Numbered from the stretch's first letter, positions 52,795-64,000 are shown. The stretch is 64,000 nt of DNA from Anastrepha obliqua (GCF_027943255.1 NC_072893.1:3162001-3226000); one strand, 5' to 3'. Translations and numbers: made by a program. The notes: generated from the letters alone by a model not told the origin.

Positions 52795-53855
52795 TTGACT
52801 AATAACCCCAAACTAACCATGACAGAGGACGTGAACATTGCGTATGGATGCCTTTCTTGCTTCTTCACTGCGAGGAACCTACAACTTTCCCCGACGAAGT
52901 CCATGGCGTTCCTCTACACAACCTGGACAAAGGAGTTCAAACTGCAACTTAAGGTAAAAGCCGACGACACACCAATTCTGACTGTTAACAACCCCAAAAT
53001 ATTGGGAGTTACCTTCGACAGTTTGCTCTCCTTCGAAACGCATACAACCGCTATTGCCACTAAATTCCAAAATTGAAACAAGGTCCTCAAATCGCTTGCC
53101 GGCAGCACTTGGGGCAAAGACAAAGAAATGTTGATATCGACTTTCCAGGCAATAGGCCGATCGGTTTTAAATTATGCTGCACCTGTCTGGTCGCTTGGAA
53201 CCAGTGAATCGCAGTGAACGAAGCTACAGACTTGTCATTACTGCCATTAGGACATTTTGATGTCTCCACTTCAACATCTTCACGACGAGGCCCATATGCT
53301 CTCTGTAAAGCAGCATAATAAACTGCTCAGCAAGCAGTTCCTGTTAGGGTGTTACCGCAGGTCCCACTCATGCAGACGTTTTCTTGAGCTTGAGACACCT
53401 CCCATGCACGTCAGGAGGCACCTCCTCAATTACGCGGACGAGATCCAAGACAAAACAGACCGACAATTACTAGATCGGATAGTGTACAGACAGAAAATTA
53501 ACGACATTCTTTGGGAGACTCTCACCATCACTTAAGCTCCCGACCCCCGAATGCCGTCATCGGAGTCCAACCACCACCCATCGCAGACGAAGAGCTCCAA
53601 CTTCCCCGAGAGTCCCGCGTAACCTTGGCACATTTAAGTTCTGGATACTGTAGCAGGTTAAGCTCCTACCTATCCAGAATTGACATACTAAACATATGTC
53701 CGGCATGTGATGGCACCCCGCACGATACTAGCCACCTTTTCACATGCCCTATCAAATCAACTCATCTAACACCCCTCTCCCTCTGGACCCAACATGTCGA
53801 AACAGCAAGTTTCCTGAGCCTACCGTTAGATGAACTAGACGAAGACGACCGGTGA
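52795..53855 (+). pseudogene. Jockey-type LINE, 3' third
   Basis: In order: CFFTARNLQLSPTKSMAFLY, ILGVTFDSLLSFETHT, then VLNYAAPVWSLGTSESQ and HNKLLSKQFLLGCYRR. It closes with ESRVTLAHLSSGYCSRLSSY, ICPACDGTPHDTSHLFTCP and PLSLWTQHVETASFLSL. This is the C-terminal half of a jockey ORF2, broken by stops near 53076, 53217 and 53533. It ends with the natural family C-terminus. Confidence 0.75.
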
Positions 53856-53875
53856 TTTACACTACATTGACAGGG

Positions 53876-54215
53876 CAAAGTAGTAAGGATTTGGGTTTGC
53901 GACGTGTTGCTGCAAAGTTGGTTCCAAAGGACCTGAATTTGATACAAAAAAAGAACCCCGCCGATATCGCCAAAGATATGACTTCCAAGGCTAAGCCCTC
54001 GAATTCATCTGATATGGCTTCCTGTGATTTTTTTCTGCTTGATCGAGTCAAAAAACCACTACGGAGAACGTGTTTTCGCAGCCGATAAGAAAAATCGAAG
54101 ACGGCTCTGGTGGTTATACCGAAAATAGAGTTCTAGAAATGATGCGAAAGCTGGATCAAGCGCTGGGATAAGTGCGTTACAGTTGATGGGGAGTACGTTA
54201 AAGACGATAATATCA
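53876..54215 (+). pseudogene. Mariner remnant, C-terminal
   Basis: Reads LGLRRVAAKLVPKDLNLIQK, then, after a deletion, SDMASCDFFLLDRVKKPLR and WIKRWDKCVTVDGEYV. It directly follows the jockey relic. Confidence 0.65.
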
Positions 54216-54305
54216 CTTTTGAAAAATACACTTGTATTGTGAGTTTTTGACGTGATAACGTCTTATAATTCGATTTAACAGGCTGCACGCACGAAAAAAT
54301 ATGTC

Positions 54306-54396
54306 GTTACCTTGCTCATTGCCGTTACCTTGCTCATTAGTGTTACCTTGCCCATTGCCGTTACCTTGCTCATGTGTTGTTACCTTGCTCATTGCC
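54306..54396 (+). repeat. 18-bp minisatellite, five units
   Basis: Five tandem units of GTTACCTTGCTCATTGCC with small variants (one unit is 19 bp). A shortened form recurs at about 54722-54750. Confidence 0.85.
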
Positions 54397-54760
54397 GATG
54401 AAGTGCAAGCGAAAGCGCGGAACGAACGACAAAGCAAACAAAGCAAACGAACGGCAACGTTCGACATCTTGCTCTCTCCTACTTAAGTGAGCGTATATGT
54501 GTATGTACATATATGCGCATATGTACATATATAATATAAATTCACGTATTTGTATTTGCATATGCCTTCTTATTGATTATTATTAATTTGATTTACTTGA
54601 AGAATTTAAAATAAAACCAAGCTTGTTAATAATACCTGTTGTTTTAATGTTATTATTATTTTTTGACGTGATAACGTCTTATAATTCTATGTAGCCGGCT
54701 GCACGCACCAAAAAATGCGTCGTTATCTTGCTCATGCGTCGTTACCTTGCTTGAACAGCA

Positions 54761-55470
54761 TGTTATGTTATGTTATGTTATGTTATGTTATGTTATGTTA
54801 TGTTATGTTATGTTATGTTATGTTATGTTATGTTATGTTATGTTATGTTATGTTATGTTATGTTATGTTATGTTATGTTATGTTATGTTATGTTATGTTA
54901 TGTTATTTTATGTTATGTTATGTTATGTTATGTTATGTTATGTTATGTTATGTTATGTTATGTTATGTTATGTTATGTTATGTTATGTTATGTTATGTTA
55001 TGTTATGTTATGTTATGTTATGTTATGTTATGTTATGTTATGTTATGTTATGTTATGTTATGTTATGTTATGTTATGTTATGTTATGTTATGTTATGTTA
55101 TGTTATGTTATGTTATGTTATGTTATGTTATGTTATGTTATGTTATGTTATGTTATGTTATGTTATGTTATGTTATGTTATGTTATGTTATGTTATGTTA
55201 TGTTATGTTATGTTATGTTATGTTATGTTATGTTATGTTATGTTATGTTATGTTATGTTATGTTATGTTATGTTATGTTATGTTATGTTATGTTATGTTA
55301 TGTTATGTTATGTTATGTTATGTTATGTTATGTTATGTTATGTTATGTTATGTTATGTTATGTTATGTTATGTTATGTTATGTTATGTTATGTTATGTTA
55401 TGTTATGTTATGTTATGTTATGTTATGTTATGTTATGTTATGTTATTTTATGTTATGTTATGTTATGTTA
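54761..55470 (+). repeat. 710-bp array of the pentamer TGTTA, 142 units
   Basis: Continuous TGTTA units, broken only by G-to-T changes at 54907 and 55447. The three plus-strand open frames across it are artefacts of a stop-free 5-bp period. Confidence 0.97.
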
Positions 55471-55590
55471 ATGTTAACTCATTCTCTATATCCATACAAA
55501 ATATCTATCAAACAAATAAAATTAAAATTTTCTTTTGAAAAATGCAACCATTCAATCAGTATTTTCTTATGACGTTATCACGTTAAACTA

Positions 55591-56689
55591 TCGTCAGTAA
55601 ACCGACTTTACAGACAACCTCTTTTTTGACTATATTCCAGGAACTTTTTATCAAGGTGAATTATGCATATGTATTTTACATTTATAAATTTTTGATTTTA
55701 TGCCTAAAGACTGAACAGTTTTAATGTCGACAAATGGCTTGCGTATAACAGAAAAGGAAACAATTTGATGTCGGCATATTTATCTTGAATAATTTGCGGA
55801 GGTGGAAGCCATGAAATAGATGAAATAGAAGTGGGTGTCACAAGAAATGAATGTAAAGAGATGTTTAAGCAATAAGCGTTTAATATTGGGCAACAACAAC
55901 ACATGCATATAACCGAAGATAGAAGTAAACAATGCCTTAACATTGAATAAATGATGTCATCGCCAAGACAAAGCAGATTATCAACAGCTTCCATTAACTA
56001 TCGATTCGAATTATGGTTGTGCTATGGTGCCAACATATCAATGTCGAGCGAAGTGAAAAACTATAAAAGTGATGAAAAGCTACTAGTGAGTCTAATTCCG
56101 GAATGGCCAAGGAAATTTAACCTCTCTCTCGCCATATATTTTTGCTATAACTTACCACTTATTCATTATAATTTTTTTTTTTTTATTATACATATGTATT
56201 AAATCATTAAGTTTACATATGTTACATTTTTACAGTTGTTTGTACATCCACATAAACAAGTATGTGCGGGCATACCGGCAAAAAGTCCCGTACTCAGAAA
56301 CCTTCAGTGGAGAAGATATTTGTACCGGCGAGAGGCGAAAGCAATGATGATTTTAAATAATGCATTCAATTCATGCAACGAAACTGACGCTTAGTGTACT
56401 ATAGAAGAAGTGCGCATGCGTCAAAAGCCAGCGGCAGCCGGCAATTTAGCGCAGATACTTTTCTATCGAATGCAATGCCTCTGACTGCTGTGCTCACATT
56501 AGAGTTTTTTTGTTGCTTCAGTCGAAAAATATACAGTGTAACCATCGAGCAAAGAATTGCTATGAAATTTCACACGAAACTTAAAAATCACTACTTAAAT
56601 TTTTAATTTATCGAAAGTAGTGTATGGCAATTTGCGTACGCTTATTTTAAAGTCGTTTAAGCTTTTTCAAAATGACCGAGAAGATGTTA
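55591..56689. other. No gene seen
   Basis: AT-rich DNA with short open frames and no motif. Confidence 0.4.
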
Positions 56690-57060
56690 AATATGATTCA
56701 CGACTAGGATGACAATATCGGAAAAATTGGTTATCTCGTTCGACTTGACCGTCAGTTAAGTATGCGCCTGCGGAGTCTGTAAGGATTGACGAAAATGCGT
56801 ACGACAAAGAGGTAAGAAAAAACCAACTCAAATTGTGGAAGTATCAATAATGGGTCCCCTACAAAGGCAATGCGCCAGCTCATTCCGAATTGTTTGTCAA
56901 GCAGTTTCCTACCAAGTATAGCATCTACTGTTCGACCTATTTGCCCTATTTGCCGCATCTTGCGCCATACGATTTCTAGCAATGTTCTAAGGTGAAATCT
57001 GTCTTAAAAGGAAGGAGCTAACAGAAGAAAACTTCTAATAAACGTTAAAATAAACAGGCA
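56690..57060 (+). pseudogene. Mariner remnant
   Basis: Reads GNAPAHSELFVKQFLP near 56870 (second-aspartate region, N-x-P-A-H-x-A-like) and debris of the third block near 56950-56980. Heavily decayed. Confidence 0.45.
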
Positions 57061-57454
57061 TGAAATAGAATAGCAACACCTTGTATATTTCACTTTAAAA
57101 AAAAGAGTCCTAAAACGTAAAGCAAATGTTTGTATTTAAAAAGATTCTAGTTTCAATATTTTTCCCCTATCCTTTTTTTTTATAAAAGAATATCATTAAT
57201 TTATTTATCTATTTACCTGAAATATAATTACAAAATCAAGGCAATTTACCGCAGAGGCTAGCGGCCTGAAAAGACTGATAACTAAGAATCATGTAAATAA
57301 AAAAATGCACAGTTGGATAAACGCTTTGTGACGATGAAAGATCATGTCGTCCATAGAGTGGACTAACCCCAAAAACCTTCCAAAAAATTTTGTGATTTTA
57401 TTAAAAATAATTAGGAATCCTTTAAAATCAATTGAATTGATCATCATTTGAACG

Positions 57455-57840
57455 AAATTGAAGATGCCTCAGACAACTGTGCAGCGCATTTTAATCGAGT
57501 CCCTAAGACTTCGTAAGCTCAATTCGAGATTTGTATCACAACAGCTGACACGACGCTCAAAAAACTGATTTCATCACCAAGAGTTGTGAGTGAATTTCAG
57601 ACAAAAGCAAATTATTTATTTGCACCGATTGCCGCATCCCGCATCGACCTGATTTGGCAACTTGCCTCTATTCGCGTTACTGCATTTGGCTGTAAAAGGA
57701 AGGCGTCATGAATCGATCGAAGTCATTCAAAGCGCTGTGATCACCATCTTGAAAAAAATTCCTAAAAAGGGCTTAAATAGCTTGCTTCATAACTTGGAAA
57801 AACGTGTAAAATGTAAAATAAAGAATATTTGTCACAAAAT
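57455..57840 (+). pseudogene. Mariner remnant, C-terminal
   Basis: Contains a PHRPDLA-like block near 57640, then GRRHESIEVIQSAVITILKK and KGLNSLLHNLEKRVKC, the usual mariner C-terminus. No intact catalytic region. Confidence 0.55.
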
Positions 57841-58605
57841 ATACATTGCTTGTTTCTGTTTGCAAAAAGTCAATTTATTCTGGAATATAGGGTGTATATA
57901 CGAGTACATACATATGTATGTAGCCAGGTCAAAATTTTCGAGTGATGATAAGAATCATTGTAGTAATGTCTGCCTGTCCATGCAGCTGTTTGTATGTAGA
58001 TAGCATGAGTAGAAACTGAGAACGAAACTTAATGGCCAACTAATTACGCAAGATAACTTGAAATTGATAAAATTTATCCATAATCCCGACCACATTCATA
58101 TAACACAATTTTTGAAAACTAGTAATTTGATATACTCGTATACTTAGATAACTAATAAAGAAAATTTTTAAATTCGATTATTAGACAACTAAATCACTTA
58201 ACGGAACTTGTTAAGAGTAAGAATAAATTAAGGCGAATCTTTCGTATTACTGGCAATTCCTTTATATGTTGCTTAGCCTGTTATTATTCTTTCCTACGGT
58301 TTCAGGGAAGAACAAAGGGCCACAAGAGGCTTTGCGTGTATTATAGCCTAGACAGACAGCGACGATAATCGGGATTACCCGCGAAGTTAATTCTGATTAA
58401 GGGGACAGATAAATGTAAAATTTCGAAAAAAAATTTTTTTTTCATAAAATGTTAATATAATCCTTTAAGAATATGTCAAAAAATCGTCAACCGTGACGAC
58501 TCTATTCTTTGCGTTCGAGGGCTGGGAGAGGTATAGTTACGTTGTCCTGGAAGAATTGCGTGTACATCCGCCATTTTAAATAATTAAAATAAAAAATTTA
58601 TATTA

Positions 58606-59922
58606 CAGGGTAGGCCATTTAAAGCGGGCCCATCTGGCAACCCTATAACTTTTGACAGGAACGTCAGATCGACTAATGACATAGCGCGTTGGAAGCGTCA
58701 GTCCAAGACAATTTTTACCATGGAGCAGTACACTCCAAAAGAACGCGCTGAAATAATTCAGCTTTACATCCAAAATAACTTCTCAATTGTGAAAACTCAA
58801 CGTGCGTTTAAAAAAAAAAATAAAGTTAAAAGTGCGCCATCCAAAAGCACTTTACAGCGTTTATACGCAAAATTTATTAACCACGGTAGTCTCAGCAATA
58901 CCAGCCACGCATCCAGACAACGTACACGACGTTCTGCTGAAAATATCGAGGCTGTACGAGCCAGTGTTGAGGAGGCTCCGCGAACATCGAGTTATCGTCG
59001 TTCTCAGGAATTAGGCATCGCCAGGACAACACTCAGGCGCATAATTCGCATCGATTTGAAAATGTTTCCGTACAAAATTCAAATGGCACAAAAATTAAAC
59101 CCGGCTGATTACCCGAAACGGCTTGATTATGCCAAATGGGCCGTCGAAACCGTTCGAAATGAACCCGACTTTTGGCAAAAAATCATCATGTCAGACGAGG
59201 CTCATTTTCAGTTGAATGGAGGCGTAAACAAGCAAAATTGTCGCTTCTACGCTGCCGAAAATCCTCAATTAGTTGAAGAACAGCCTCTCTTCGATCAAAA
59301 AGTGACTGTGTGGTGCGGTGTTTGTGCGGGAATGGTCATCGGACCGTTCTTTTTCGAAAATGAAAATGGAGCCTCTGTCACCATCAATGGAGAGCGTTAT
59401 CGTGCCATGATACGCGATTTTGTTATGCCAATCATCGAAGAAAATGACATGGAAGGCTACTGGTTCCAACAGGACGGGGCTACATGCCACACTTCACGCG
59501 CTACAATCGATTTTTTGAAGAAATTGTTCCCTGGAAGGTTGATTTCGAAAAATGGTGATTTTCCGTGGCCACCGAGATCACCAGATTTGACGCCACCGGA
59601 CTTTTATTTGTGGGGTTATCTGAAATCCAAGGTATACATCAACAAGCCAAGGACTCTAACTCAACTTAAAAACAATATCCGACGCGAAATCGCCGCCATA
59701 CCGGCCGAAATATTGGCCAAAACGATGGAAAACGCCGAAAAAAGGACACATTTGGCCATCAAGGCCAGAGGCAAACATTTGAAGGATATCATTTTCAAAA
59801 ACTAGCTGGAACAAATCTCCTTGAATCAAAATAAATGATTTTTCATATCAACACAAAAAAAAATGTTTTTTTCAATGTTTTTTTTCAGAAACAAATGGGC
59901 CCGCTTTAAATGGCCTACCCTG
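58606..59922 (+). mobile_element. Complete mariner-like transposon
   Basis: 1317 bp with perfect 28-bp inverted ends (58606-58633 and 59895-59922) that start CAGGGTAGGCCATTTAAAGC. TA flanks both sides. One uninterrupted transposase frame lies between. The perfect ends and open frame point to a recent insertion. Confidence 0.93.
58720..59805 (+). CDS. Mariner-like transposase, intact
   Basis: 361 residues. The N-terminal part (about 1-112) has two helix-turn-helix regions, starting YTPKERAEIIQLYIQNNFS and around TSSYRRSQELGIARTTLRR, which bind the inverted ends. The catalytic core shows MSDEAHFQLNGGVNKQNCRF (Asp159), VTVWCGVCAGMVIGPFFF, YWFQQDGATCHTSRATIDF (Asp252) and WPPRSPDLTPPDFYLWGY (Asp289), so the triad is D-D-D with 36 residues between the last two. 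Length and motif order are normal for Tc1/mariner enzymes that cut and paste at TA. The ATG lies 114 bp inside the left end. It is probably active or recently active; the truncated relative at 24435-25363 shares the core motifs. Confidence 0.93.
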   Translation: MEQYTPKERAEIIQLYIQNNFSIVKTQRAFKKKNKVKSAPSKSTLQRLYAKFINHGSLSNTSHASRQRTRRSAENIEAVRASVEEAPRTSSYRRSQELGIARTTLRRIIRIDLKMFPYKIQMAQKLNPADYPKRLDYAKWAVETVRNEPDFWQKIIMSDEAHFQLNGGVNKQNCRFYAAENPQLVEEQPLFDQKVTVWCGVCAGMVIGPFFFENENGASVTINGERYRAMIRDFVMPIIEENDMEGYWFQQDGATCHTSRATIDFLKKLFPGRLISKNGDFPWPPRSPDLTPPDFYLWGYLKSKVYINKPRTLTQLKNNIRREIAAIPAEILAKTMENAEKRTHLAIKARGKHLKDIIFKN

Positions 59923-60584
59923 TACTTTAAGGTATAAATAAACTGTATGCCAATTTTGAAAAAAATATATGGACTTCATCATTTTAAATGAAAATCAGGG
60001 AAAATATGGCCATTTAAAGGTATCTGTCCCCTTAAAATTGTAGTGTGGCAGGCGGTTGTTACACGTATTAGTGAACAGCTGATTTGTTTATTGGATACTT
60101 TTATCATAGATCGCAGGCGACAAATACGGGTATTAGTTGCGCTGAACCAAAAATATAATTATAATAAATAATTATTTGTTAAAAAAAAATATTTAACTGC
60201 TGTTTCTCAAACTGCGCTGAAATATCAAAACAATTAATGCAATTTCGATCGTGTTAGTGCAAACTAACACTGCATGCAGTTTTTCTTGCTCTTCTCTATA
60301 AAAGTTGAATTGTTTTCTATTCACAATAAGTGTTAACTGTCATTTTTCGGCACTGTTGCCATCGAAGTATGTATAGTTGTCAATACGCTTCTTTTTTTCA
60401 TTGCTCACTCCACTCGGGAGCATAGGGCCTCGACAAGACTCAGTATTGCGTTGGTTTCGTTAATCTATTTTGCTTTCTGACAGGGTAGGTGATTAGCCTG
60501 CCGCTACGCTTTAGTTGTACTTAATTCCTGAGATAATTTCGAATTAAGGCGTTAATCCCGATTAACGCCACCGTCTGTCTATGC

Positions 60585-63500
60585 TTTTAGGCATAAAAAA
60601 GTTTAACTTGAACCTGGTTCTTAATTTTTTTCGAGCTTTTCTAATTTTCCTGCAGGGTAGGTAATTTATATATGGTATTATTGTACTTCAGCCAATAATT
60701 CGCACCGCACCTACCCCTTTCATTTTAGTCAGCTGATGCCGTATTGCCATCGCATGCCATCAGCAACTCCCTCATATTGCACTCAACGTACTACCGCTTC
60801 CACTGCAGCTGTTAGCTGCTTTCTGCTGTCGGCCTCAGCGTTACCTAATTCGATTTTTCACAAATCGCCATCGTCGACATAATATTTATTAAGTGCGTGT
60901 GTAATGCGTAAGGTTGTTTTTTCGTCGTAGAAACGGAACTTTATGCAGGTAGATTTACATGTACATTATTATAACACTAATATTTATGTATGTTTGTATT
61001 TTACAATTGGTGGAACTTTGTTTTAAACCATCACTATAAATTTTATTGGCGATCTAATTCTATGTTAATCTCGCTTTATTTTTCGGCCCTGTTGTAGTTT
61101 TGTGCACTTTTCAAATACTCTTTGCATGAATATTTGTTTAAATCACACAATACCGCTCAAACAACACATGAATATGTCTGTGCGAACAGTGGAAAGATTA
61201 AGAAATAGATAATAACATTTTCTTCACGCAAATATTTTGTTTATTGGCTTCGTTTTTGCCATTTAATCAACTTACTACTTTTATAGTATTTTATCTCACA
61301 TCTCTTATTTAACTTTTGTTTCTTTACTTTAAGATTAATCTATTTGTGAAATTTACACTCTAACGCTGCAGGGGGTTGTTGTTGGTATCTTAGGAACTTT
61401 CCTAAAATCGCTTTTAATGTACTTCTGAATATAATTTTCATTTAAACACAATCAATTCTCTTAAATTTTTTATTTGCCAAAAGCAAACAGCCGTTGCCAA
61501 AAGCATTCGCATTCACTTTTGCCATAGCCGTCACTATTATTGTGGTGATAATTCTAATAATCATCTATGCTCGTTCGTGTAAAACTCAACAAACAATCAA
61601 AGCAATTGTTTTCACAATTTTCGCAATTTTATCGCGACGTCTGCTTACTTCTTATATGTGTACATACATATGTTAAACACTTATTTTATTTAATAAACAC
61701 CATTTCTTTAAATTTGCCAATTTTCGGTTTATTAAACTGTGAATACTTGAGAAAATAAGAGAAAAAAGTAGACGACTATTAGAAACACTTCACACAATAT
61801 TTCACCGAAACCGCTTGCTCACGTTACGTGAGAAGAAATTTAACTGGTCGCTTGTTTATCGAGAGTCGTTTGTGTGCCTATCTACCACGCAGCTATCTAG
61901 CTGGCGCACGAAGTGTATATTCTCTCTGTTTCCGTCTCCGTAATCGCCTCTGTCAGTGTGGTAAGTTTCGGTGGTGGAAAGCCGCGTGTACTCCCATATG
62001 CATTGGCATATTTTACGACCCTGCAGAAATACGGATACTTCCGAACTGGTGCGTGTAGAAGATTCATTGCCTATTTCCTTTTCAGCGATCGACTGTAATG
62101 TTTAATAAGGCGAAATACATACATATACACATATATACACACAAATGTGTGCTTGGTGTCTCCTTATTCAAGTTTGATCTGAAGAGGACGTCTACCAAAG
62201 AAGTAAAGTTTCTGGCAAATTCACTGAGAGCGACTAGCGGTACCGCGATATGCGCAACCTTCTGTATTCTCCCAACCGCGATACTTAACTATAAAAATGT
62301 TATATCCTTTTTGTATGACCATAGTTATTCTTCTTTTATTGGAGAAACGCCTATTTTCAAAGGTTTTGTTTAAATTGAATTTTTTCAATATAATGCAAAT
62401 TTGTACGAATAATATGTTTGCATATTTCGTTAATTTTAGAATATTTCTGGTACGTTGGTGAGTTTGTTTTATTTTGCAAATAGTAAAGGGGCGCAGTTAG
62501 ATGGAATAGATTAGCACCAAAAGTTAATCATTTGTTGTTTTTTATTTTTTTGTATTTTAGAAGAGCCAAAGTAAAGTTCAATGTAATGAAAGGATTAATA
62601 TGTCTATATTTGTATGTATAGAAGTACATATTAATTATTATATGTTGGGTGGATTGGTTTTTTGATTGTCCAATCATGTGACTTAAAAACAATGTATAGA
62701 CCATGCCGATAAGAATAGGAAGACGAAGATTCTTAAAATTACCGTTTTCCTTCTATTCAGATTATTGCTCAGATCATCCTGTGGAATAAGTTGTCTATAT
62801 TCTACGACTTTTTCTCGGCCAGCCCTTGTGTACTTTGAAACTCAACATTAGCTAGTAAACAGACGATCATCTATGCGAGCACAGAGTTCACCAAGTAGTC
62901 AAACAACCAGCTGAGAATTTGACACGCTTATTCATACATACGAGTATGTACATAGGTATACATATACATACTTTCAATTCAAACGCAAAAATATTGATAT
63001 CTATTCATGCAGATTTTATAATACATTCAACTTTATATTCAACTTTACTTTAATTTCGCTCTTTTCCATTTCTTTTGTGGTTTTAATATTTCGGCAAAAC
63101 ATATTTGCAATAGTTGGGCATGAGTATTACACTCTCTAATCCGATTCTCTCTTTGCACATGTACATATTATGTATGTGTGTAGATATATGTATTTTGTAT
63201 AAATGCAAATATATGCAATCTATTGCATCACTGCTAGGCATTGTTGATGTATGTATGTACATAAATCAAAGCGATTCCATCAATGACGTCATTATGACTT
63301 TATATACATACTTATATACACACTGGTACATTAATTTAGGGAGTTTCGCATACTTAGGTTAGGATTATATTTCATATACAAATTCTTATTTATATATGGC
63401 AGGAGTACAGAGCCAAATCCAGAAACCATAAAATATGCTATATTTATTGAAGTCCATTAAAAACGCTTCAGATACCCAGATGCAACTTTCAGGGATTTTA

Positions 63501-63727
63501 AATGTATCTCTTACTACTCGTCTATACAATTTAGAAACATTTAAGTCAGTCGATTCCGCCTAATCTTAGAATCTTCTTTTCATTTTTAGTCGTTTACAGA
63601 TTTTCTGATTTTATTTCATGCGCTAACTTCTCATTCATACTAACACTATGAAATATTCTTGCCTTGTATTTGTGCTTTAATGAAAACTTTTGAAGGATCG
63701 CAAACTAAAAATCTGTAACTAACCCTG
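60585..63727. other. No gene seen
   Basis: AT-rich with two GC-richer patches, at about 60700-60860 (two CAGCTG E-boxes at 60730 and 60806) and at about 61820-62060. The second includes a donor-like GTGGTAAGTTTC at 61957-61968. The patches could be regulatory DNA or a non-coding 5' exon, but nothing decides it. Confidence 0.4.
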
Positions 63728-63921
63728 GCGGCTGCCGTAGCCGAATGGGTTGGTGCGTGACTACCATTCGGAAAGGTTGGAATCTCCGTGCAGGAAAAAC
63801 CAAAATGACCCCTCGATTTGTGAAACAACATCAAGACGCACGCCACAAATAGGAGGAGAAACTCGGCCAAACATCCAAAAAGGGTGTAAACGCCAATTAT
63901 ATATATACATATATATATATA
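63728..63921 (+). mobile_element. tRNA-derived SINE, internally deleted
   Basis: Best-preserved tRNA-like head in the window (GCCGTAGCCGAATGGGTTGG at 63734-63753). It then jumps over about 130 bp to TTTGTGAAACAACATCAAGA and ends in a TATATACATATATATATATA tail. Confidence 0.8.
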
Positions 63922-63924
63922 AGT

Positions 63925-64000
63925 ATCCCTTCCGAATAATAGGATTTATCCAAGTCTGAAAAATAGCCATTCGCTTCTGCAATCACCAACTCGTTTGAAT
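63925..64000 (-). pseudogene. Mariner fragment at the window edge
   Basis: The minus strand reads ELVIAEANGYFSDLDKSYYS, the same C-terminal block as in the copy at 5690-6066. It continues beyond the window. Confidence 0.6.

Larger units (their letters stand above)
54244..55590. mobile_element. Foldback-like repeat complex bounded by GACGTGATAACGTC motifs
   Basis: TTTTGACGTGATAACGTCTT occurs at 54244 and again at 54661, each followed by about 60 bp of near-identical sequence (GCTGCACGCAC core). An inverted partner TTATGACGTTATCACGTTAA lies at 55567-55586. Between them are an 18-bp minisatellite and a long pentamer array. No transposase is present. Confidence 0.5.
58401..60031. mobile_element. 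TTAA-flanked MITE carrying a mariner
   Basis: The ends are the exact inverted repeat GGGGACAGATA, bordered on both sides by TTAA (58397-58400, 60032-60035), the target duplication of piggyBac-type transposons. Removing the mariner leaves about 310 bp with no coding frame. Confidence 0.7.
58346..60584. mobile_element. Outer inverted-repeat element of a three-layer nest
   Basis: 58346-58383 and 60549-60584 are imperfect inverted repeats sharing AGACAGACRGYGRCG and TAATCGGGATTA. Everything between is non-coding apart from the inner elements. No convincing target duplication is visible, so the class is unknown. Confidence 0.6.

Noticed and set aside
54715..55572. Three long open frames repeating MLCYV
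   Set aside because: They are the three frames of the TGTTA pentamer array, which has no stop codon on this strand. No protein meaning.
63728..63800. tRNA gene
   Set aside because: The tRNA-like head belongs to a SINE repeated nine times. It does not fold as a full cloverleaf and is joined to the SINE body.
1..64000. CRISPR array, operon or phage defence system
   Set aside because: The direct repeats found are microsatellites, SINEs and transposon ends; gene structure is eukaryotic throughout.

Overview
The window looks like nuclear DNA of a higher fly, probably a tephritid-type fruit fly. It is AT-rich, its genes are split by GT-AG introns, it is dense in CATA/TGTA-type microsatellites, and it carries many decayed mariner, Tc1, hAT and jockey/R1/RTE-like elements plus short SINEs. 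The proteins that can be read resemble fly proteins. Nothing bacterial (operons, Shine-Dalgarno sites, CRISPR) is present.

Three host genes can be supported. (1) A small two-exon Ashwin-like gene lies at 750-1239 (+). (2) A Popeye-domain gene (bves/POPDC ortholog) runs on the minus strand from its start codon at 48265 to its stop at 7643. Its exons 47624-48265, 20612-20769, 18777-18879, 18512-18661, 18319-18454 and 7643-7707 join in phase to a 417-residue protein. The protein has an N-terminal extracellular region, three membrane spans, the cAMP-binding Popeye domain (DSPE and FQV motifs) and a short C-terminal tail. (3) A TMEM205-like gene with three exons (35958-36391, 39198-39439, 41402-41850) lies on the plus strand inside the roughly 27 kb first intron of the Popeye gene.

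The rest is intron or intergenic DNA full of mobile-element relics. Left part (1-7.6 kb): hAT, jockey, LINE and mariner remnants and a perfect 39-bp inverted repeat. 7.7-18.3 kb is the last Popeye intron, with a palindromic MITE-like element, a mariner relic and SINEs. 19-34 kb holds LINE fragments, three mariner derivatives with recognisable ends, and SINEs. 43-54.2 kb is a transposon graveyard in which elements sit inside each other. At 54.2-55.6 kb a 710-bp array of the pentamer TGTTA lies between inverted GACGTGATAACGTC-type sequences. At 58.3-60.6 kb there is a three-layer nest: an intact mariner-like transposon inside a TTAA-flanked MITE inside a third inverted-repeat element. 60.6-63.7 kb shows no gene.

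Two short repeat families recur. One is a tRNA-headed SINE of about 310-330 bp, with 8-10 bp target duplications at three copies. The other is a 120-bp hairpin-rich element ending in CAA repeats, with a 13-bp target duplication at its best copy. The only element that still looks coding-competent is the mariner at 58606-59922.
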